49,131 nt of DNA from Balneolaceae bacterium (GCA_021767245.1 JAASTO010000002.1:1-49131), one strand, 5' to 3'; positions 17,662-28,006 are shown, counted from the first letter of the stretch. Made by a program: numbers and translations. Notes: a model not told the origin generated them from the sequence alone.

Positions 17662-20141
17662 TAGAATGGTGAACCAATATTAAACAGGAATTCCCAGTTA
17701 CCCGGCATAACGTTTGCCGAAGTTCCCGGCACATTAACGCCATCGAGTCTGTAACCATAACTGAGGTCAACCAATCCCAATACCGGAAGGTATAAACGAG
17801 CTCCAAAACCAACAGAACGTTTTACATTGAAAGGGTCGAAATCTTCAAAATCAAGGTATGAATTACCGGCATCAATAAATGTGTAAGGAATAACCTGGAT
17901 CTGCTCGTTGGCAATAGCAGGATATCTCATTTCAAGTGAATACTTACTGAACATGGTACCGCCCACTTTGGCTCCATCCACTACGGGAGCAATACTTTCA
18001 CGGGTTCCACCCGGGTATCCTCTGAGGTCAATATTATCATAGAGGAAGCTCTGACGCTGCTGCAATTGGGTACCACCCACAAGGAATTTTTTTAGTTCAC
18101 TGCGCTTGTCTTCGGTGAAATAACCGATATAACCATAATTAACCTGACTGGTCATCACCAACTTACCTACCACAGGTACGTGATATTGAAAGTTGGTTCT
18201 GAATTTATAGTATTCTGCGAATCCCGGCAGTGGCGGTGCAAATTCACCGGAAAGAGTGAATTTTGAACCGGAACTTGGTGAGATAGGGTTATTCAGTGAA
18301 TTTCTTTCTAGGACCTGCTCAATTGTTAGCAAGCTGGAAGTTCCTTCCGCAAAGAAGGACTCATTACCCACCACATCATACAGTTGATATCCGATAATAG
18401 TACGGGTTGCAAAGAAATCATCCGGCCATTTAAGTCTTCTGCCGATTGAAACAGAACTTGAAAACAACTCATTTCTTTCGTTCGTACCACGGTAGTTCAA
18501 TAAATTATACGAGACATTGAAGCCTACTGAAGTAGGCTTTCCTCGGAACCAGGGCTCCTGAAATCCAAAGCTATAACTTTGATAGCCGGTTCCGGTTACC
18601 TGAACACCAAGTGATAACTGCTGCCCGTCACCGGATGGAATAGGCTTCCATCCATCTTTCTTAAAAGCACGCTGTATTGAAAAATTATTGAAATTCACGC
18701 GTGCAGAAAGGATCACTCCAATACCTGATCCACCATAACCACCGGAGAATTCGAAGTTTGAAGTACTTTGAGTGTCATCCAGCTGATATATAATATCAAC
18801 GGTTTTGTTCTCACGATCCGGGATCGGTTGCGGCTGAATATTCTGAGGATCAAAATAACCCAGCTGCCCAAGTTCACGGATGGTACGAATAATGGCCTGA
18901 CGACTGTATTTGTTACCTGGCACGGTTCGAAGTGTTCTTCTTACAACATCATCATGTGTACGCGTATTACCGGTAAAATTCACTTCACGAATCGTGGCTA
19001 TTTCATCTTCATATATGTTAAAATGTATATCCAGTGAGTCCTCAGCCACTTTCTTGATCTCAGGCATCACCTGAAAGAACAGGTAACCGATATTTTGATA
19101 CAGGGAAGTAATATCCGAGTTTTGCTGATTGATGTTCACATTTTCATCAAACTTCACTTCGTTGAATATGTCTCCTTTCTGAAAGCCCAGTGATTCTGTA
19201 AGCTGCTCATCGGTGTATACGGTATTGCCTTCCCACGTGATATTGCGAACTTTATATTGAGGACCTTCGCTGATATTTACATCTACTTTCAGGCCTTTTT
19301 TGCCGTCCTTGTATTCGTACACATACACAGAATCAGACAGAATGCGGACATCACTGAATCCATTTTCACGATAGAAGCTCAGTATCTTTTCCTTTCCTTC
19401 AACAAAATCTTCCTCCTTAAATACCTTTTTCCCAAAGATCTTCCACCACGCATCTTCCTTCAATGGTTTGATCTTCTTCCGAAGCTTGCGGTCCGAAAAT
19501 TCATCATTGCCGTTGAAGTTAATATCCTTCACTTCCAGTCGCTGACCGGGATCAATGTTAAAGATCAACCGTACGCGGTCATCCACATCTTCCACTTCTT
19601 CCGTCCGGGTTTCCACTTTGGTGTACCAATACCCCTTTTCACGGTAAAAGCGACGAATGGTATTCTTAGCTTGACCAATAGCTGATTCAGTGATCACAGT
19701 ACCGGGAGTCAATACGATCAGATCTTCAAGATCCCTTCTCTGAGAACGCTTGATGTTTTCAAGCCGATATTCGAAAATCCTCGGTTGTTCCTGCACTTCG
19801 ATCTGAAACCGAATACCACTTGAGGTACGCTCAGTTACAAATATTTTGATGTCTGAGAACAACCCTGAACGGTATAAACGGGAAATGGCACTGTTAAGAG
19901 CATCTCCGGGATAAATGATCGTACTGCCTTCATTCAGTGAAGCGGCGTTGATAATGAATTGCTCGCGGGTGTTTTCATTACCCTCAACGGTTACTCCAAG
20001 GATTTCATATTCACGGGGAGTTAACTCCGTGGGATCGGTTAACTCAATATCCTGAGCTTGTACCTGAACCTGAGCAAATATGGAGGGAAGACCAACTAAA
20101 AATAAGATTGCAAAAAGTGTTCTATTCAAAAGTATCAACAC
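17661..20141 (-). CDS. bamA: Outer-membrane protein assembly factor BamA
   Basis: Omp85-family insertase that folds beta-barrel proteins into the outer membrane. The 826-residue precursor has a signal peptide ending near IFAQ and five POTRA domains from about residue 45 to 450, recognisable by repeats such as YEILGVTVEGNENTR, RLEVKDINFNGNDEFS, VRNITWEGNTVYTDEQL and IREVNFTGNTRTHDD. The C-terminal 16-strand barrel includes the FRGKPTSVGF and SVGFGARLYLPVLG regions. It ends in Phe, the outer-membrane barrel terminus signature. The start is GTG 20141, behind an AAAAGG ribosome-binding-like stretch and 17 bases after uppS; no better ATG exists. Confidence 0.96.
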   Translation of the reverse strand: MLILLNRTLFAILFLVGLPSIFAQVQVQAQDIELTDPTELTPREYEILGVTVEGNENTREQFIINAASLNEGSTIIYPGDALNSAISRLYRSGLFSDIKIFVTERTSSGIRFQIEVQEQPRIFEYRLENIKRSQRRDLEDLIVLTPGTVITESAIGQAKNTIRRFYREKGYWYTKVETRTEEVEDVDDRVRLIFNIDPGQRLEVKDINFNGNDEFSDRKLRKKIKPLKEDAWWKIFGKKVFKEEDFVEGKEKILSFYRENGFSDVRILSDSVYVYEYKDGKKGLKVDVNISEGPQYKVRNITWEGNTVYTDEQLTESLGFQKGDIFNEVKFDENVNINQQNSDITSLYQNIGYLFFQVMPEIKKVAEDSLDIHFNIYEDEIATIREVNFTGNTRTHDDVVRRTLRTVPGNKYSRQAIIRTIRELGQLGYFDPQNIQPQPIPDRENKTVDIIYQLDDTQSTSNFEFSGGYGGSGIGVILSARVNFNNFSIQRAFKKDGWKPIPSGDGQQLSLGVQVTGTGYQSYSFGFQEPWFRGKPTSVGFNVSYNLLNYRGTNERNELFSSSVSIGRRLKWPDDFFATRTIIGYQLYDVVGNESFFAEGTSSLLTIEQVLERNSLNNPISPSSGSKFTLSGEFAPPLPGFAEYYKFRTNFQYHVPVVGKLVMTSQVNYGYIGYFTEDKRSELKKFLVGGTQLQQRQSFLYDNIDLRGYPGGTRESIAPVVDGAKVGGTMFSKYSLEMRYPAIANEQIQVIPYTFIDAGNSYLDFEDFDPFNVKRSVGFGARLYLPVLGLVDLSYGYRLDGVNVPGTSANVMPGNWEFLFNIGSPF

Positions 20142-20158
20142 GCCTTTTGTTTAAATGC

Positions 20159-20986
20159 TTATGATTTTTTGTTAACTAAACGGGATGAACCTGCTTTTTC
20201 GTCTTCAGAAATCGAGATCTTTCCAAACCTTCTATCTCTGCCCTGATATGAACGAATGGCCTCGTATAATTCATCCCTGCGGAAATCCGGCCAATAGGTT
20301 TCAGTGATATATAATTCAGAATAAGCCAGCTGCCAAAGTAGAAAATTACTGATGCGGTATTCACCGCTGGTTCTGATGATCAGGTCCGGATCTGGCACAT
20401 CAGCTGTGGATAAATGATCCCCTATCATCTGATCGTTGATAAGTTCAGGGTCCAAACGTCCTTCTTTGACATGCGTCGCGATCTTTTTAACAGCTTCTGT
20501 GATGTCCCAACGACCGGAATAGCTCAAGGCAAGACAAAGTTCAAGCCTGTTGTTATCTTTGGTGAGTTCAATAGCTTCTTTCAGCTCGGTTTGGCAACTT
20601 TGAGGAAAACGGTCAAGTTGACCAATGGTGGATAGCCTGATATCATTTTTATTGAGGTTCTCAGCTTCTTTTCTCAAAGAGGATACCAAAAGCTTCATCA
20701 ATCCCCTAACTTCAGTGGAAGGCCTTCCCCAATTTTCGGTGGAGAATGCATAGAGCGTCAGGTATTTGACTCCAAGCTGTGCACACGATTCCGTGATATC
20801 ACGAACAGAGTCGACCCCAACTTTATGACCGTGCAAACGAATGCTGCCCTTATTTTTCGCCCACCTACCATTACCGTCCATGATAATGGCAATGTGCAGA
20901 GGAATTTCCCCGGAATTCTTAAGAATTTCCTGGTTCTGTTTATCCTCTTCAGTCTGTATTTGTTTTGTTATTGTAAGCTCTTTCAA
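20159..20986 (-). CDS. uppS: Undecaprenyl diphosphate synthase
   Basis: Cis-prenyltransferase that makes the C55 lipid carrier for peptidoglycan and O-antigen from FPP and IPP. The 275-residue protein has the catalytic Asp37 in HIAIIMDGNGRWAKNKG (Asp26 in E. coli), YLTLYAFSTENWGRP and, near the C-terminus, DPDLIIRTSGEYRISNFLLWQ with the IPP-binding Arg residues. The N-terminus is about ten residues longer than in E. coli. It lies in the minus-strand envelope cluster between ribH (65 bases upstream) and bamA. Confidence 0.97.
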   Translation of the reverse strand: MKELTITKQIQTEEDKQNQEILKNSGEIPLHIAIIMDGNGRWAKNKGSIRLHGHKVGVDSVRDITESCAQLGVKYLTLYAFSTENWGRPSTEVRGLMKLLVSSLRKEAENLNKNDIRLSTIGQLDRFPQSCQTELKEAIELTKDNNRLELCLALSYSGRWDITEAVKKIATHVKEGRLDPELINDQMIGDHLSTADVPDPDLIIRTSGEYRISNFLLWQLAYSELYITETYWPDFRRDELYEAIRSYQGRDRRFGKISISEDEKAGSSRLVNKKS

Positions 20987-21051
20987 ATGATTTTCAGGCT
21001 GGTTTTGAAGCTTTGAAAATTAGAGCTTTGATCGTCCTTTATCAAGGTCTA

Positions 21052-21525
21052 TTAATTTAATCGATTCGTTAGTTTTTGCTCAACGGATATCATTTCCAGC
21101 AGAGCTAAAGCGGCCTCACCGCCTTTGTTGCCCTTCTCGCCGGCCCGTTCAAGGGCTTGTTTTACATCATCCGTAGTAAGAACTCCAAAGGCTATGGGTT
21201 TATTATGTTTTAATATGAGATCGGTGATACCACGGTTTACCGCGTCACAGACATATTCAAAGTGCGGGGTTCCACCGCGAATAACCACACCGAGAGCAAT
21301 CACACCATCAACCTCCCTGTTTTGAATAAGTTTCTGAACCGCAAGAGGGATCTCATAGGAACCGGGGCACCTAATCACCGTTATATCATCATCCTGAATG
21401 CCATTCGATTTGAGAGCTTTGAGTGCTCCATCAAGCATTTTGTCGGTGATCATTGAATTCCATCGGGATACTACAATTCCGATTTTGGATGTTCCTGGTG
21501 TGGTTGAACCTTCTATCATTTCCAT
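21052..21525 (-). CDS. ribH: 6,7-dimethyl-8-ribityllumazine synthase
   Basis: Penultimate enzyme of riboflavin synthesis; joins the ribityl-pyrimidine to the butanone phosphate in an icosahedral or pentameric complex. The 157-residue protein has VSRWNSMITDKMLDGALKAL, the RCPGSYEIPLAVQKL loop and VIALGVVIRGGTPHFEYVCD, in which the His of TPHFEYV is the catalytic base. There are no other riboflavin genes in the window and I see no FMN riboswitch upstream. It is joined to the PHP gene by a 4-base gap, so its expression is tied to the envelope cluster. Confidence 0.97.
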   Translation of the reverse strand: MEMIEGSTTPGTSKIGIVVSRWNSMITDKMLDGALKALKSNGIQDDDITVIRCPGSYEIPLAVQKLIQNREVDGVIALGVVIRGGTPHFEYVCDAVNRGITDLILKHNKPIAFGVLTTDDVKQALERAGEKGNKGGEAALALLEMISVEQKLTNRLN

Positions 21526-21529
21526 GTTA

Positions 21530-22381
21530 CTAATCTTTTAATTCAATAATATTTTTGCGCTGACTCGTCATCCTTTTAATCTTATCCACGTACTTGTAGG
21601 CAATAGTGACAACGCCCAAATTCGTATATCCGGCATTCAAACCTTCATGGGTATCACTGCCTCCTGTCATCAATAGACCCTGTTCCTCACACATTTCAGT
21701 GTACTTTTTTTGAAGAGCATAATTATGACTGGGGTGGATACACTCGATGCCATCCATTCCGGCTTCTACAAATTTCTTAACCTCTTCAGAAGAATACAAC
21801 CTCCCCGGATGAGCCAAAATACAAGCCCCCCCTACATTTTTCACGATCTCGATAACCTCCCTGTAATCGGGATAGGTATTTTCTATGGTACCAAGTTTCT
21901 GATTGCTTAAGTACCTGATGAAAGCTTCTTTCGGGCTGCTTACATAGCCTTTTTGAGTGAGAACCCGAGCCAGATGAGGTCTCCCGATGTTTGCACCGTT
22001 TGCTTCGGCCCACACTTCATCATAATCCACATCCACGCCGGCCTTTTGAACCGTTGCGATGATCCCTTTGATCCGTTTACTCCTTGCTTTGCGCTGTTCA
22101 CTCAAGAATTTTTCCAAATAATCGGTATCCGGATCAAAATAATAGGCTAAGATATGGGCTTCTTTATCATTTATGGTTGAAGTGATCTCACAACCCGAAA
22201 TAAGTTCAACCTCTAACTCCTCTGCTTTTTCCCTGGCCTGATGGTATCCTTTGTAGGTATCGTGGTCTGTAATGGAGACAGCCTTTAGCTTCTTTTCTTT
22301 TGCCAGCTCTATAACTTCGGTTGGCGCCAGCTTTCCATCAGAACAGGTGGTATGAATGTGCAGATCAGCTTTAGGAAGCAT
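21530..22381 (-). CDS. PHP-domain phosphatase (RNase AM / nucleoside bisphosphate phosphatase-like)
   Basis: Polymerase-and-histidinol-phosphatase fold with a metal-dependent phosphoesterase site. The 283-residue protein starts DLHIHTTCSDGKLAPTEVI, then AVSITDHDTYKG, ISGCEITST, CILAHPGRLYS and TGGSDTHEG, the complete set of His/Asp metal ligands. The layout matches the YciV/TrpH group, which hydrolyses 3',5'-bisphosphorylated nucleosides and trims 5' RNA ends. The exact substrate is inferred. It starts three bases after the CtpA stop and ends four bases before ribH. Confidence 0.9.
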   Translation of the reverse strand: MLPKADLHIHTTCSDGKLAPTEVIELAKEKKLKAVSITDHDTYKGYHQAREKAEELEVELISGCEITSTINDKEAHILAYYFDPDTDYLEKFLSEQRKARSKRIKGIIATVQKAGVDVDYDEVWAEANGANIGRPHLARVLTQKGYVSSPKEAFIRYLSNQKLGTIENTYPDYREVIEIVKNVGGACILAHPGRLYSSEEVKKFVEAGMDGIECIHPSHNYALQKKYTEMCEEQGLLMTGGSDTHEGLNAGYTNLGVVTIAYKYVDKIKRMTSQRKNIIELKD

Positions 22382-22384
22382 CTT

Positions 22385-24031
22385 CTATTCCCCGGATAAA
22401 ATGTTGGTGTACCGGGTATTGTTTTGGATGATATTCAATGCCTCACTGACTTCCGGATCCGAATTTATTCCGGCTCTTATCTTACCCATCTGCCCCTCAT
22501 ATCTGGAGGTTATCTCAAGAAAAAGTTGTTGTTTGATATCCGAGGATTCTCTTTCGAACATAAGCTCTTTTTCACGGTTTATGGTTGCCTGGAGATCCTC
22601 AAGGTGAGATTCTGTTCCCTTATAATTTTTGATCTGTTCAGTAAGTTGAGCCAACAACTTTTCAGAATCTGTTGAAAATTTAAAATCACGTTCTTTCAGG
22701 AAATCTTTGAATTCTTTATACACAGATTCGGGCAGTTCCGGATATTCAAAGCTCTCATTCTTAGCTTCAAACTCAGTAGCAAAATCGAAGTAAGATCCGG
22801 TTTGCATCAAGGCCACTTCAAGAATACTTGGCTTCTCACCGGCCGTTTCAAGGTCCGGTTCAATTCCCCTTCCTTCAAATACAACCCGGCCGTTACGAGT
22901 ACGGAACTCACGCTTCGAGCTATCAGCATTCATAACAACCGCATTCCTTCCCTGATGGGTATATTGTACTGCCTGTATACTCCGTCCACTCGGGATATAA
23001 TACCTCGAAATGGTGATCTTCAGTGATGTGTTGTAAGGCAAAGGTTTTACTACCTGAACCAATCCTTTTCCAAAACTTTGTTCCCCAAGTATAACAGCTC
23101 GGTCAAGGTCCTGCAAAGCGCCGGCTACCACTTCAGAGGCACTTGCACTTCCTCCGTTCATCAAGATAACCACTGGTTTTTCAAACATGACGGGTTCTTC
23201 AGTAGCAAAGGTCTGATTATACTCGGAAACCCTGCCTCTGATATCTACCACAGTAAGCCCGGGTTCGACAAACTTATCAATAATGGCCACAGCTTCCTGA
23301 AGTATTCCACCTGGGTTATCCCTCAGGTCCAGTACAAGCCCATTTAATTCCTTTTGCCCGGATAGTTCTTCGATGGACCTTCGGACCTCTTCAGCGGAAT
23401 TCGTACCAAACTGACTTAGGCGAATGTAGCCGGTATTTTCAGCCTCACCGATCAAACCTGCATACGAAATATTGGTCACCTCAATGCTCTCTCTTGTAAT
23501 CGTAAAATCGAGTACCTGATCCATTCCAAAACGTTTAATACTAAGTGTTACATCAGAGCCAACCTCTCCGCTGGTCAGCGTATTCACTTCCTCGGGTTGT
23601 AATCCTTCCGTGGAAACTCCATCTACCGCAACGATCACATCGCCTGCACGTATTCCAACTTCGTCAGCAGGACCTCCATCTACCGGTGCCACAACAACCA
23701 CTTCGCCATCACGGTAACCGGCTTCAATACCAATACCGGCATAATTACCTCGCGACATGATCTCAGATTGTTCGTTCTGAGATTCATTGAACATAACCGT
23801 ATAAGGATCCAGTGTTTCCAGCATGGCATCGATTCCTGTACGCATCAGCACTTCAGGATCAACCTCATCCACATACTCCAAGGCTACATTTTCATAGGCT
23901 TTACTGAAAATGCTGAAGTTCTTTTTTATCAGAAAATAGATATCGGTCTGTTGCGCAAGTAGCCCTGCTGAGGCAATAGCGATAACTATCCCGGTAACTA
24001 AAACACGTGATTTGGTTTTGATTAGAGCCAT
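22385..24031 (-). CDS. S41 family C-terminal processing protease (CtpA/Prc-like)
   Basis: Periplasmic serine protease with a Ser/Lys dyad. The 548-residue precursor has a signal peptide or anchor (residues 8-27), an S41 N-terminal region ending LDPYTVMFNESQ, and a PDZ domain at about 95-185 (GIGIEAGYRDGEVVVVAPV onward). The catalytic core contains Ser297 in MNGGSASASEV and Lys322 in EQSFGKGLVQ, 25 residues apart as in E. coli Prc. A charged C-terminal extension (about 430-548) is present, as in many Bacteroidota tail-specific proteases. It follows the transglycosylase by six bases, which suggests a shared role in wall or lipoprotein turnover. Confidence 0.94.
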   Translation of the reverse strand: MALIKTKSRVLVTGIVIAIASAGLLAQQTDIYFLIKKNFSIFSKAYENVALEYVDEVDPEVLMRTGIDAMLETLDPYTVMFNESQNEQSEIMSRGNYAGIGIEAGYRDGEVVVVAPVDGGPADEVGIRAGDVIVAVDGVSTEGLQPEEVNTLTSGEVGSDVTLSIKRFGMDQVLDFTITRESIEVTNISYAGLIGEAENTGYIRLSQFGTNSAEEVRRSIEELSGQKELNGLVLDLRDNPGGILQEAVAIIDKFVEPGLTVVDIRGRVSEYNQTFATEEPVMFEKPVVILMNGGSASASEVVAGALQDLDRAVILGEQSFGKGLVQVVKPLPYNTSLKITISRYYIPSGRSIQAVQYTHQGRNAVVMNADSSKREFRTRNGRVVFEGRGIEPDLETAGEKPSILEVALMQTGSYFDFATEFEAKNESFEYPELPESVYKEFKDFLKERDFKFSTDSEKLLAQLTEQIKNYKGTESHLEDLQATINREKELMFERESSDIKQQLFLEITSRYEGQMGKIRAGINSDPEVSEALNIIQNNTRYTNILSGE

Positions 24032-24037
24032 AAATTA

Positions 24038-26047
24038 TTAATTGGCTGAGATCCGTAAAGTCTGACCTACATATATTCGGTTTCCGGAGATATTATTCAG
24101 TCTTCTAAGTTCGCTAAGTCCCACTCCAAAACTTTCGGCTATTTCACTTAAGGTATCATTCTGTTTAACCGTGTAAGTGGTATAGCTTCCATCCGTTCCG
24201 GTAGCAGCTGATGCAATAAAGATATTTTCTCCTCTGCGTTGCTTTCTCTCTATCTCCTGTTTTTCAGCATAACTCATGTCATCTATCTTAGAATAATGAG
24301 CCAGTCGGCTGTCGGGTACATGAACCGTCAGGCTTTGCCCAACACGGATGGTATTGCCGATGCCATTCCAGCTTCTGATATTCCAGGCACGCACATCAAA
24401 CCATTCAGCAATATGGCCTACCGTATCACCGGTTTTTACTTTATAGGTCACCGCAGTGGTATTTGCCGGAGCTGAAGCAGTTCTTGAAGAACTTCTGCTT
24501 GTGTTTACACTTCGCTGCTGGTTGGTTGGTTGATTGGCAGATATCTGCGAGGCACTGCCACGGGGTAAGGGCACCACGATCTTTTGTCCCGGATAAATGG
24601 TGCTCGAGAGATTTTCATTTGATCCATAAAGTCCGGCTACAGTGGTTCCGTATTTTCGGGCAATAATACCCAATGATTCACCACGACGCACGGTATGCAT
24701 AGTGATATTCTGACTGCGATTTTCTTTAGGAATTTCATTGTAAGCAGCTAAAAACTCCTGTTTATTTACGTTAGTTGGCACTTTTAAGGGGTATTTATTG
24801 CCCGGAGGGGTGGCCCAGCGCAGTAACTCAGGGTTATATTCTTTCAGTTCCTCAACCGTGATACCGGCTGCGTTCGCAAGGTCAGTCAATTCCATCAACC
24901 CATCAACTTCGATCACTTCATAAGAATACGGTTCTCCGGGATAGGACTTCTGAAAACCAAATTCTTCAGGGTTCATGCCGATCATAGTAGTGGCTATAAA
25001 GCCCGGTACGTACCCACGGGTTTCTCTTGGCAGATATGGATAAGCGGCCCAGTAATCTTCCACCCCACCCGCTCTGCGTATGGCACGTTTTAAACCACGC
25101 GGACTGATATTATAGTTGGCCATAGCCAGGTGCCAGTCGCCCCAGATATTGTAAAGATCTTTCAGGTGTCGCGCAGCTGCACGGGTTGCTTTTTCAGGAT
25201 CACGGCGTTCATCTACCCACCAGTTTACTTCAAGCCCATATACCGAACCGGTCGCTCGTATGAACTGCCACATGCCCACAGCTGCGGCCCAACTTCGTGC
25301 ATTCGGGTTCAAACCACTTTCAATAAAGGCCAGATAGGTTAATTCCTCAGGTGCTCCCTCTTCCCGAAAGATCTTACGCATCATAGGCTGATACTTGACC
25401 GCACGGGTCAGCCAGGTTTCCATTACTTCAGGTCTGCGCAATGTATAATACACTAAATGGCGATTGACCTTATCGTTTTGGATGAGCGGCACATCGGTCT
25501 TATTGAAATTGAGATCATCCGGAAAATCATAATTATCCACCATCCAGCTGTCATCTTCAGAAAATAATTCCTGCTGAACCGTAAATATCTCACCTTGTGC
25601 TTCATTTCCGGTTTCATTGATCCCATAAAACTCTCGGTATTCTGAAATCACAGATCGATACAACTCATTGAATCTTCTGTCCCCACTGATCTCAGGGTAT
25701 TCATCCAATAAACTCTGAGTTGAAGTTAAAGCATTGTTGATCTGATTTTCAGCTTCAAGCGGATCGTTGTTAACCTGAGCCTCCAGTGCCCTTACGTGTA
25801 TCTTATATATATTAGCGATCCTGCTCATCACATCTTTCTGAAAGCCATCCAGTTCCTGCATGGCAGGCTGTTTTTGAAGTCCTTCCTCAGCACCAATTCC
25901 CTGCATCGGGTTTTGATAATCAAGCAGCCTTAAAGGCATATCGTCAATTTCTATGGTAATGGTTGAGTCCTGCTGTGCCACAAGTCCTGTTGATAGAACT
26001 GCACACACAAGTAGCGTGAAAAAGGATTTGGGTAACAAATTTTGCAT
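24038..26047 (-). CDS. mltD: Lytic transglycosylase with three LysM domains (MltD-like)
   Basis: Cleaves peptidoglycan glycan strands to anhydromuropeptides. The 669-residue precursor has a signal peptide (1-24) and a helical region (60-220). An SLT domain around residues 225-335 holds catalytic Glu243 in LAFIESGLNPNARS, followed by GMWQFIRATGSVYGL and MANYNISPRGL. Three LysM modules lie at about 450-493, 534-577 and 624-667, separated by Ser/Thr/Asn-rich linkers; a degenerate LysM-like stretch lies at 380-424. First gene of the long minus-strand cluster; the 100 bases upstream are AT-rich with no promoter I can assign. Confidence 0.95.
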   Translation of the reverse strand: MQNLLPKSFFTLLVCAVLSTGLVAQQDSTITIEIDDMPLRLLDYQNPMQGIGAEEGLQKQPAMQELDGFQKDVMSRIANIYKIHVRALEAQVNNDPLEAENQINNALTSTQSLLDEYPEISGDRRFNELYRSVISEYREFYGINETGNEAQGEIFTVQQELFSEDDSWMVDNYDFPDDLNFNKTDVPLIQNDKVNRHLVYYTLRRPEVMETWLTRAVKYQPMMRKIFREEGAPEELTYLAFIESGLNPNARSWAAAVGMWQFIRATGSVYGLEVNWWVDERRDPEKATRAAARHLKDLYNIWGDWHLAMANYNISPRGLKRAIRRAGGVEDYWAAYPYLPRETRGYVPGFIATTMIGMNPEEFGFQKSYPGEPYSYEVIEVDGLMELTDLANAAGITVEELKEYNPELLRWATPPGNKYPLKVPTNVNKQEFLAAYNEIPKENRSQNITMHTVRRGESLGIIARKYGTTVAGLYGSNENLSSTIYPGQKIVVPLPRGSASQISANQPTNQQRSVNTSRSSSRTASAPANTTAVTYKVKTGDTVGHIAEWFDVRAWNIRSWNGIGNTIRVGQSLTVHVPDSRLAHYSKIDDMSYAEKQEIERKQRRGENIFIASAATGTDGSYTTYTVKQNDTLSEIAESFGVGLSELRRLNNISGNRIYVGQTLRISAN

Positions 26048-26147
26048 GTAGATGAGTATGGTTTTATAAATTGCGCTTTAAAGTACTAAATAATGAACTG
26101 AATTGGGAATTGAACTCAGAACTCCAAACGATCTGAACTCCTAATAA

Positions 26148-27866
26148 TTACTCGCTAATTGGAATGTCATTGCGTTCGGTAAGCATCTTTTCTTGACCCG
26201 TCCATTGCTGGGCCAAAGGCCACCTTCGTCCCGTACCAAATGCCTTTGCTGACATTTTTAGTCCCGGGGGCGCCTGGAACCGTTTGTGTTCGTTCAAATC
26301 AACCAATCTGATGACCTTATCCACCAGATCGCCGTCAAATCCGGTGTTAATGATCTGCTGTCTTGAACATTGTTGTTCAATATAGTATTTGAGAATGGCA
26401 TCCAATGTTCCGTACTCCGGCAAAGAATCTAAGTCTTTTTGATCCGGCCGTAATTCGGCACTTGGCGGCTTGTTGATAATATTTTCAGGAATGACTTCTT
26501 TCTTATAGTATTCCTTATTCAGCCATTTACATACCTCAAATACTTCTGTCTTGTAAAGATCTGAGATCACGGATAATCCACCTGCCATGTCGCCATACAA
26601 TGTACAGTATCCGACGGCCATCTCAGATTTATTACCGGTATTCAACAACATATACCCGAATTTGTTAGCCAGAGCCATCAGGATCACCCCTCTTGAACGG
26701 CTCTGAAGATTTTCTTCGGTTACACCAAATTCTGTGCCCTCAAACTCCGGTTTAAGAGCTTCAGTAAAAGATTCATAGATATCTTTGATTGGAATCTCGA
26801 GCAATTTTATACCAAGATTTTTGGCCAGCTCCTTTGAATCACTGACACTGCCTTCTGTTGAAAATTCAGATGGCATCGTTACAGCGATCACGTTATCTGA
26901 ACCCAATGCTTCTTTGGCAATTACAGCTGTAAGGGCTGAATCGATCCCCCCACTCAGGCCTAATATAACTTTATTTGCCGCTTTAGTTTTAGTAAGATAG
27001 TCCTTAACCCCTAAGATCAAACCTTCAAATATCGCTTCTTCAATAAATGGGTTCTTGAGGGTCTCAGAAACGTCCGTTACAGGAATGATCGAACCTTTTT
27101 TTACTTCCAGTTCGATATCCAGAATATCCTCCACAAAGCGTTTTGAACGGGCGACCAACATGCCTGTGTTATCAAAAGCCATTGAATCACCGTCAAATAC
27201 AAGCTCCGTTTGTGCTCCAACCTGATTGACATACAGCAAAGGTAACTCAAGTCCCACGGCGTGTTTTTGAAGCATATTCTTGCGAGTCACCGGTTTATTC
27301 TTATTGAATGGAGAAGCCGAAATATTTATGATCACTTCTGCTCCTTTTTCTGCAAGGATCTCTGCGGGATTCACTGAGTATGTATGATACTGAATGTCAT
27401 TATCATTGAACCAGATATCCTCACAAACAGTGACCCCCATTTTCACACCGTTGATCTCTACCGGTTCGAAATCATTACCCGGCTCAAAATATCGCAGATC
27501 GTCAAACACATCGTAAGTGGGCAATAGCGCTTTATGAACCCGCTCAATTTCTTCCCCATTTTGTGCAATGATAGCTGAATTATAAATTCCTCTACCAACC
27601 TTAGACTGATTTTCTGTGATCGAGCCAAAGATAACGGTCATATCACCAATAGCTCCTACGATCTCATCATTCATCTGATAAAGCAGATCTCTGAATACCT
27701 GCCGTTCAAGCAAGTCCATGGGGGGATAACCACAAGTTACCAATTCAGGTAACAACAAGAGTTCAATTCCATCCTCCTCAGCATTATTAATGGACTGAAG
27801 GATTCGATCGCGGTTACCACTCAGATCACCAATTACCGGATTTATTTGCTCAAGTCTGATTCGCAC
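26148..27866 (-). CDS. nadE: Glutamine-dependent NAD+ synthetase
   Basis: Final step of NAD synthesis: amidates deamido-NAD using ammonia from glutamine. The 572-residue protein joins an N-terminal nitrilase-fold glutaminase, with the triad Glu41 (LLPELVTCG), Lys112 (VHKALLPTYD) and Cys148 (VTVCEDIWF), to a C-terminal ATP-pyrophosphatase synthetase whose P-loop is S305-G-G-I-D-S310. PPSAELRPDQKDLDSLPEY near residue 480 is the family deamido-NAD region. GTG start at 27866, which matches the family N-terminus exactly. Confidence 0.97.
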   Translation of the reverse strand: MRIRLEQINPVIGDLSGNRDRILQSINNAEEDGIELLLLPELVTCGYPPMDLLERQVFRDLLYQMNDEIVGAIGDMTVIFGSITENQSKVGRGIYNSAIIAQNGEEIERVHKALLPTYDVFDDLRYFEPGNDFEPVEINGVKMGVTVCEDIWFNDNDIQYHTYSVNPAEILAEKGAEVIINISASPFNKNKPVTRKNMLQKHAVGLELPLLYVNQVGAQTELVFDGDSMAFDNTGMLVARSKRFVEDILDIELEVKKGSIIPVTDVSETLKNPFIEEAIFEGLILGVKDYLTKTKAANKVILGLSGGIDSALTAVIAKEALGSDNVIAVTMPSEFSTEGSVSDSKELAKNLGIKLLEIPIKDIYESFTEALKPEFEGTEFGVTEENLQSRSRGVILMALANKFGYMLLNTGNKSEMAVGYCTLYGDMAGGLSVISDLYKTEVFEVCKWLNKEYYKKEVIPENIINKPPSAELRPDQKDLDSLPEYGTLDAILKYYIEQQCSRQQIINTGFDGDLVDKVIRLVDLNEHKRFQAPPGLKMSAKAFGTGRRWPLAQQWTGQEKMLTERNDIPISE

Positions 27867-28006
27867 AATATTCTCATAGTTTTGTTAAGTAAGTAAGATA
27901 AGGAGATGAGAGGTAAAGTGAGCCGATTCGATCCCGAATTTTGATTCAAGTTTTTAACCTGAATTTCCTGGATAGAACCGTGTGCTCTCATTATCGAAAG
28001 TTGTGA

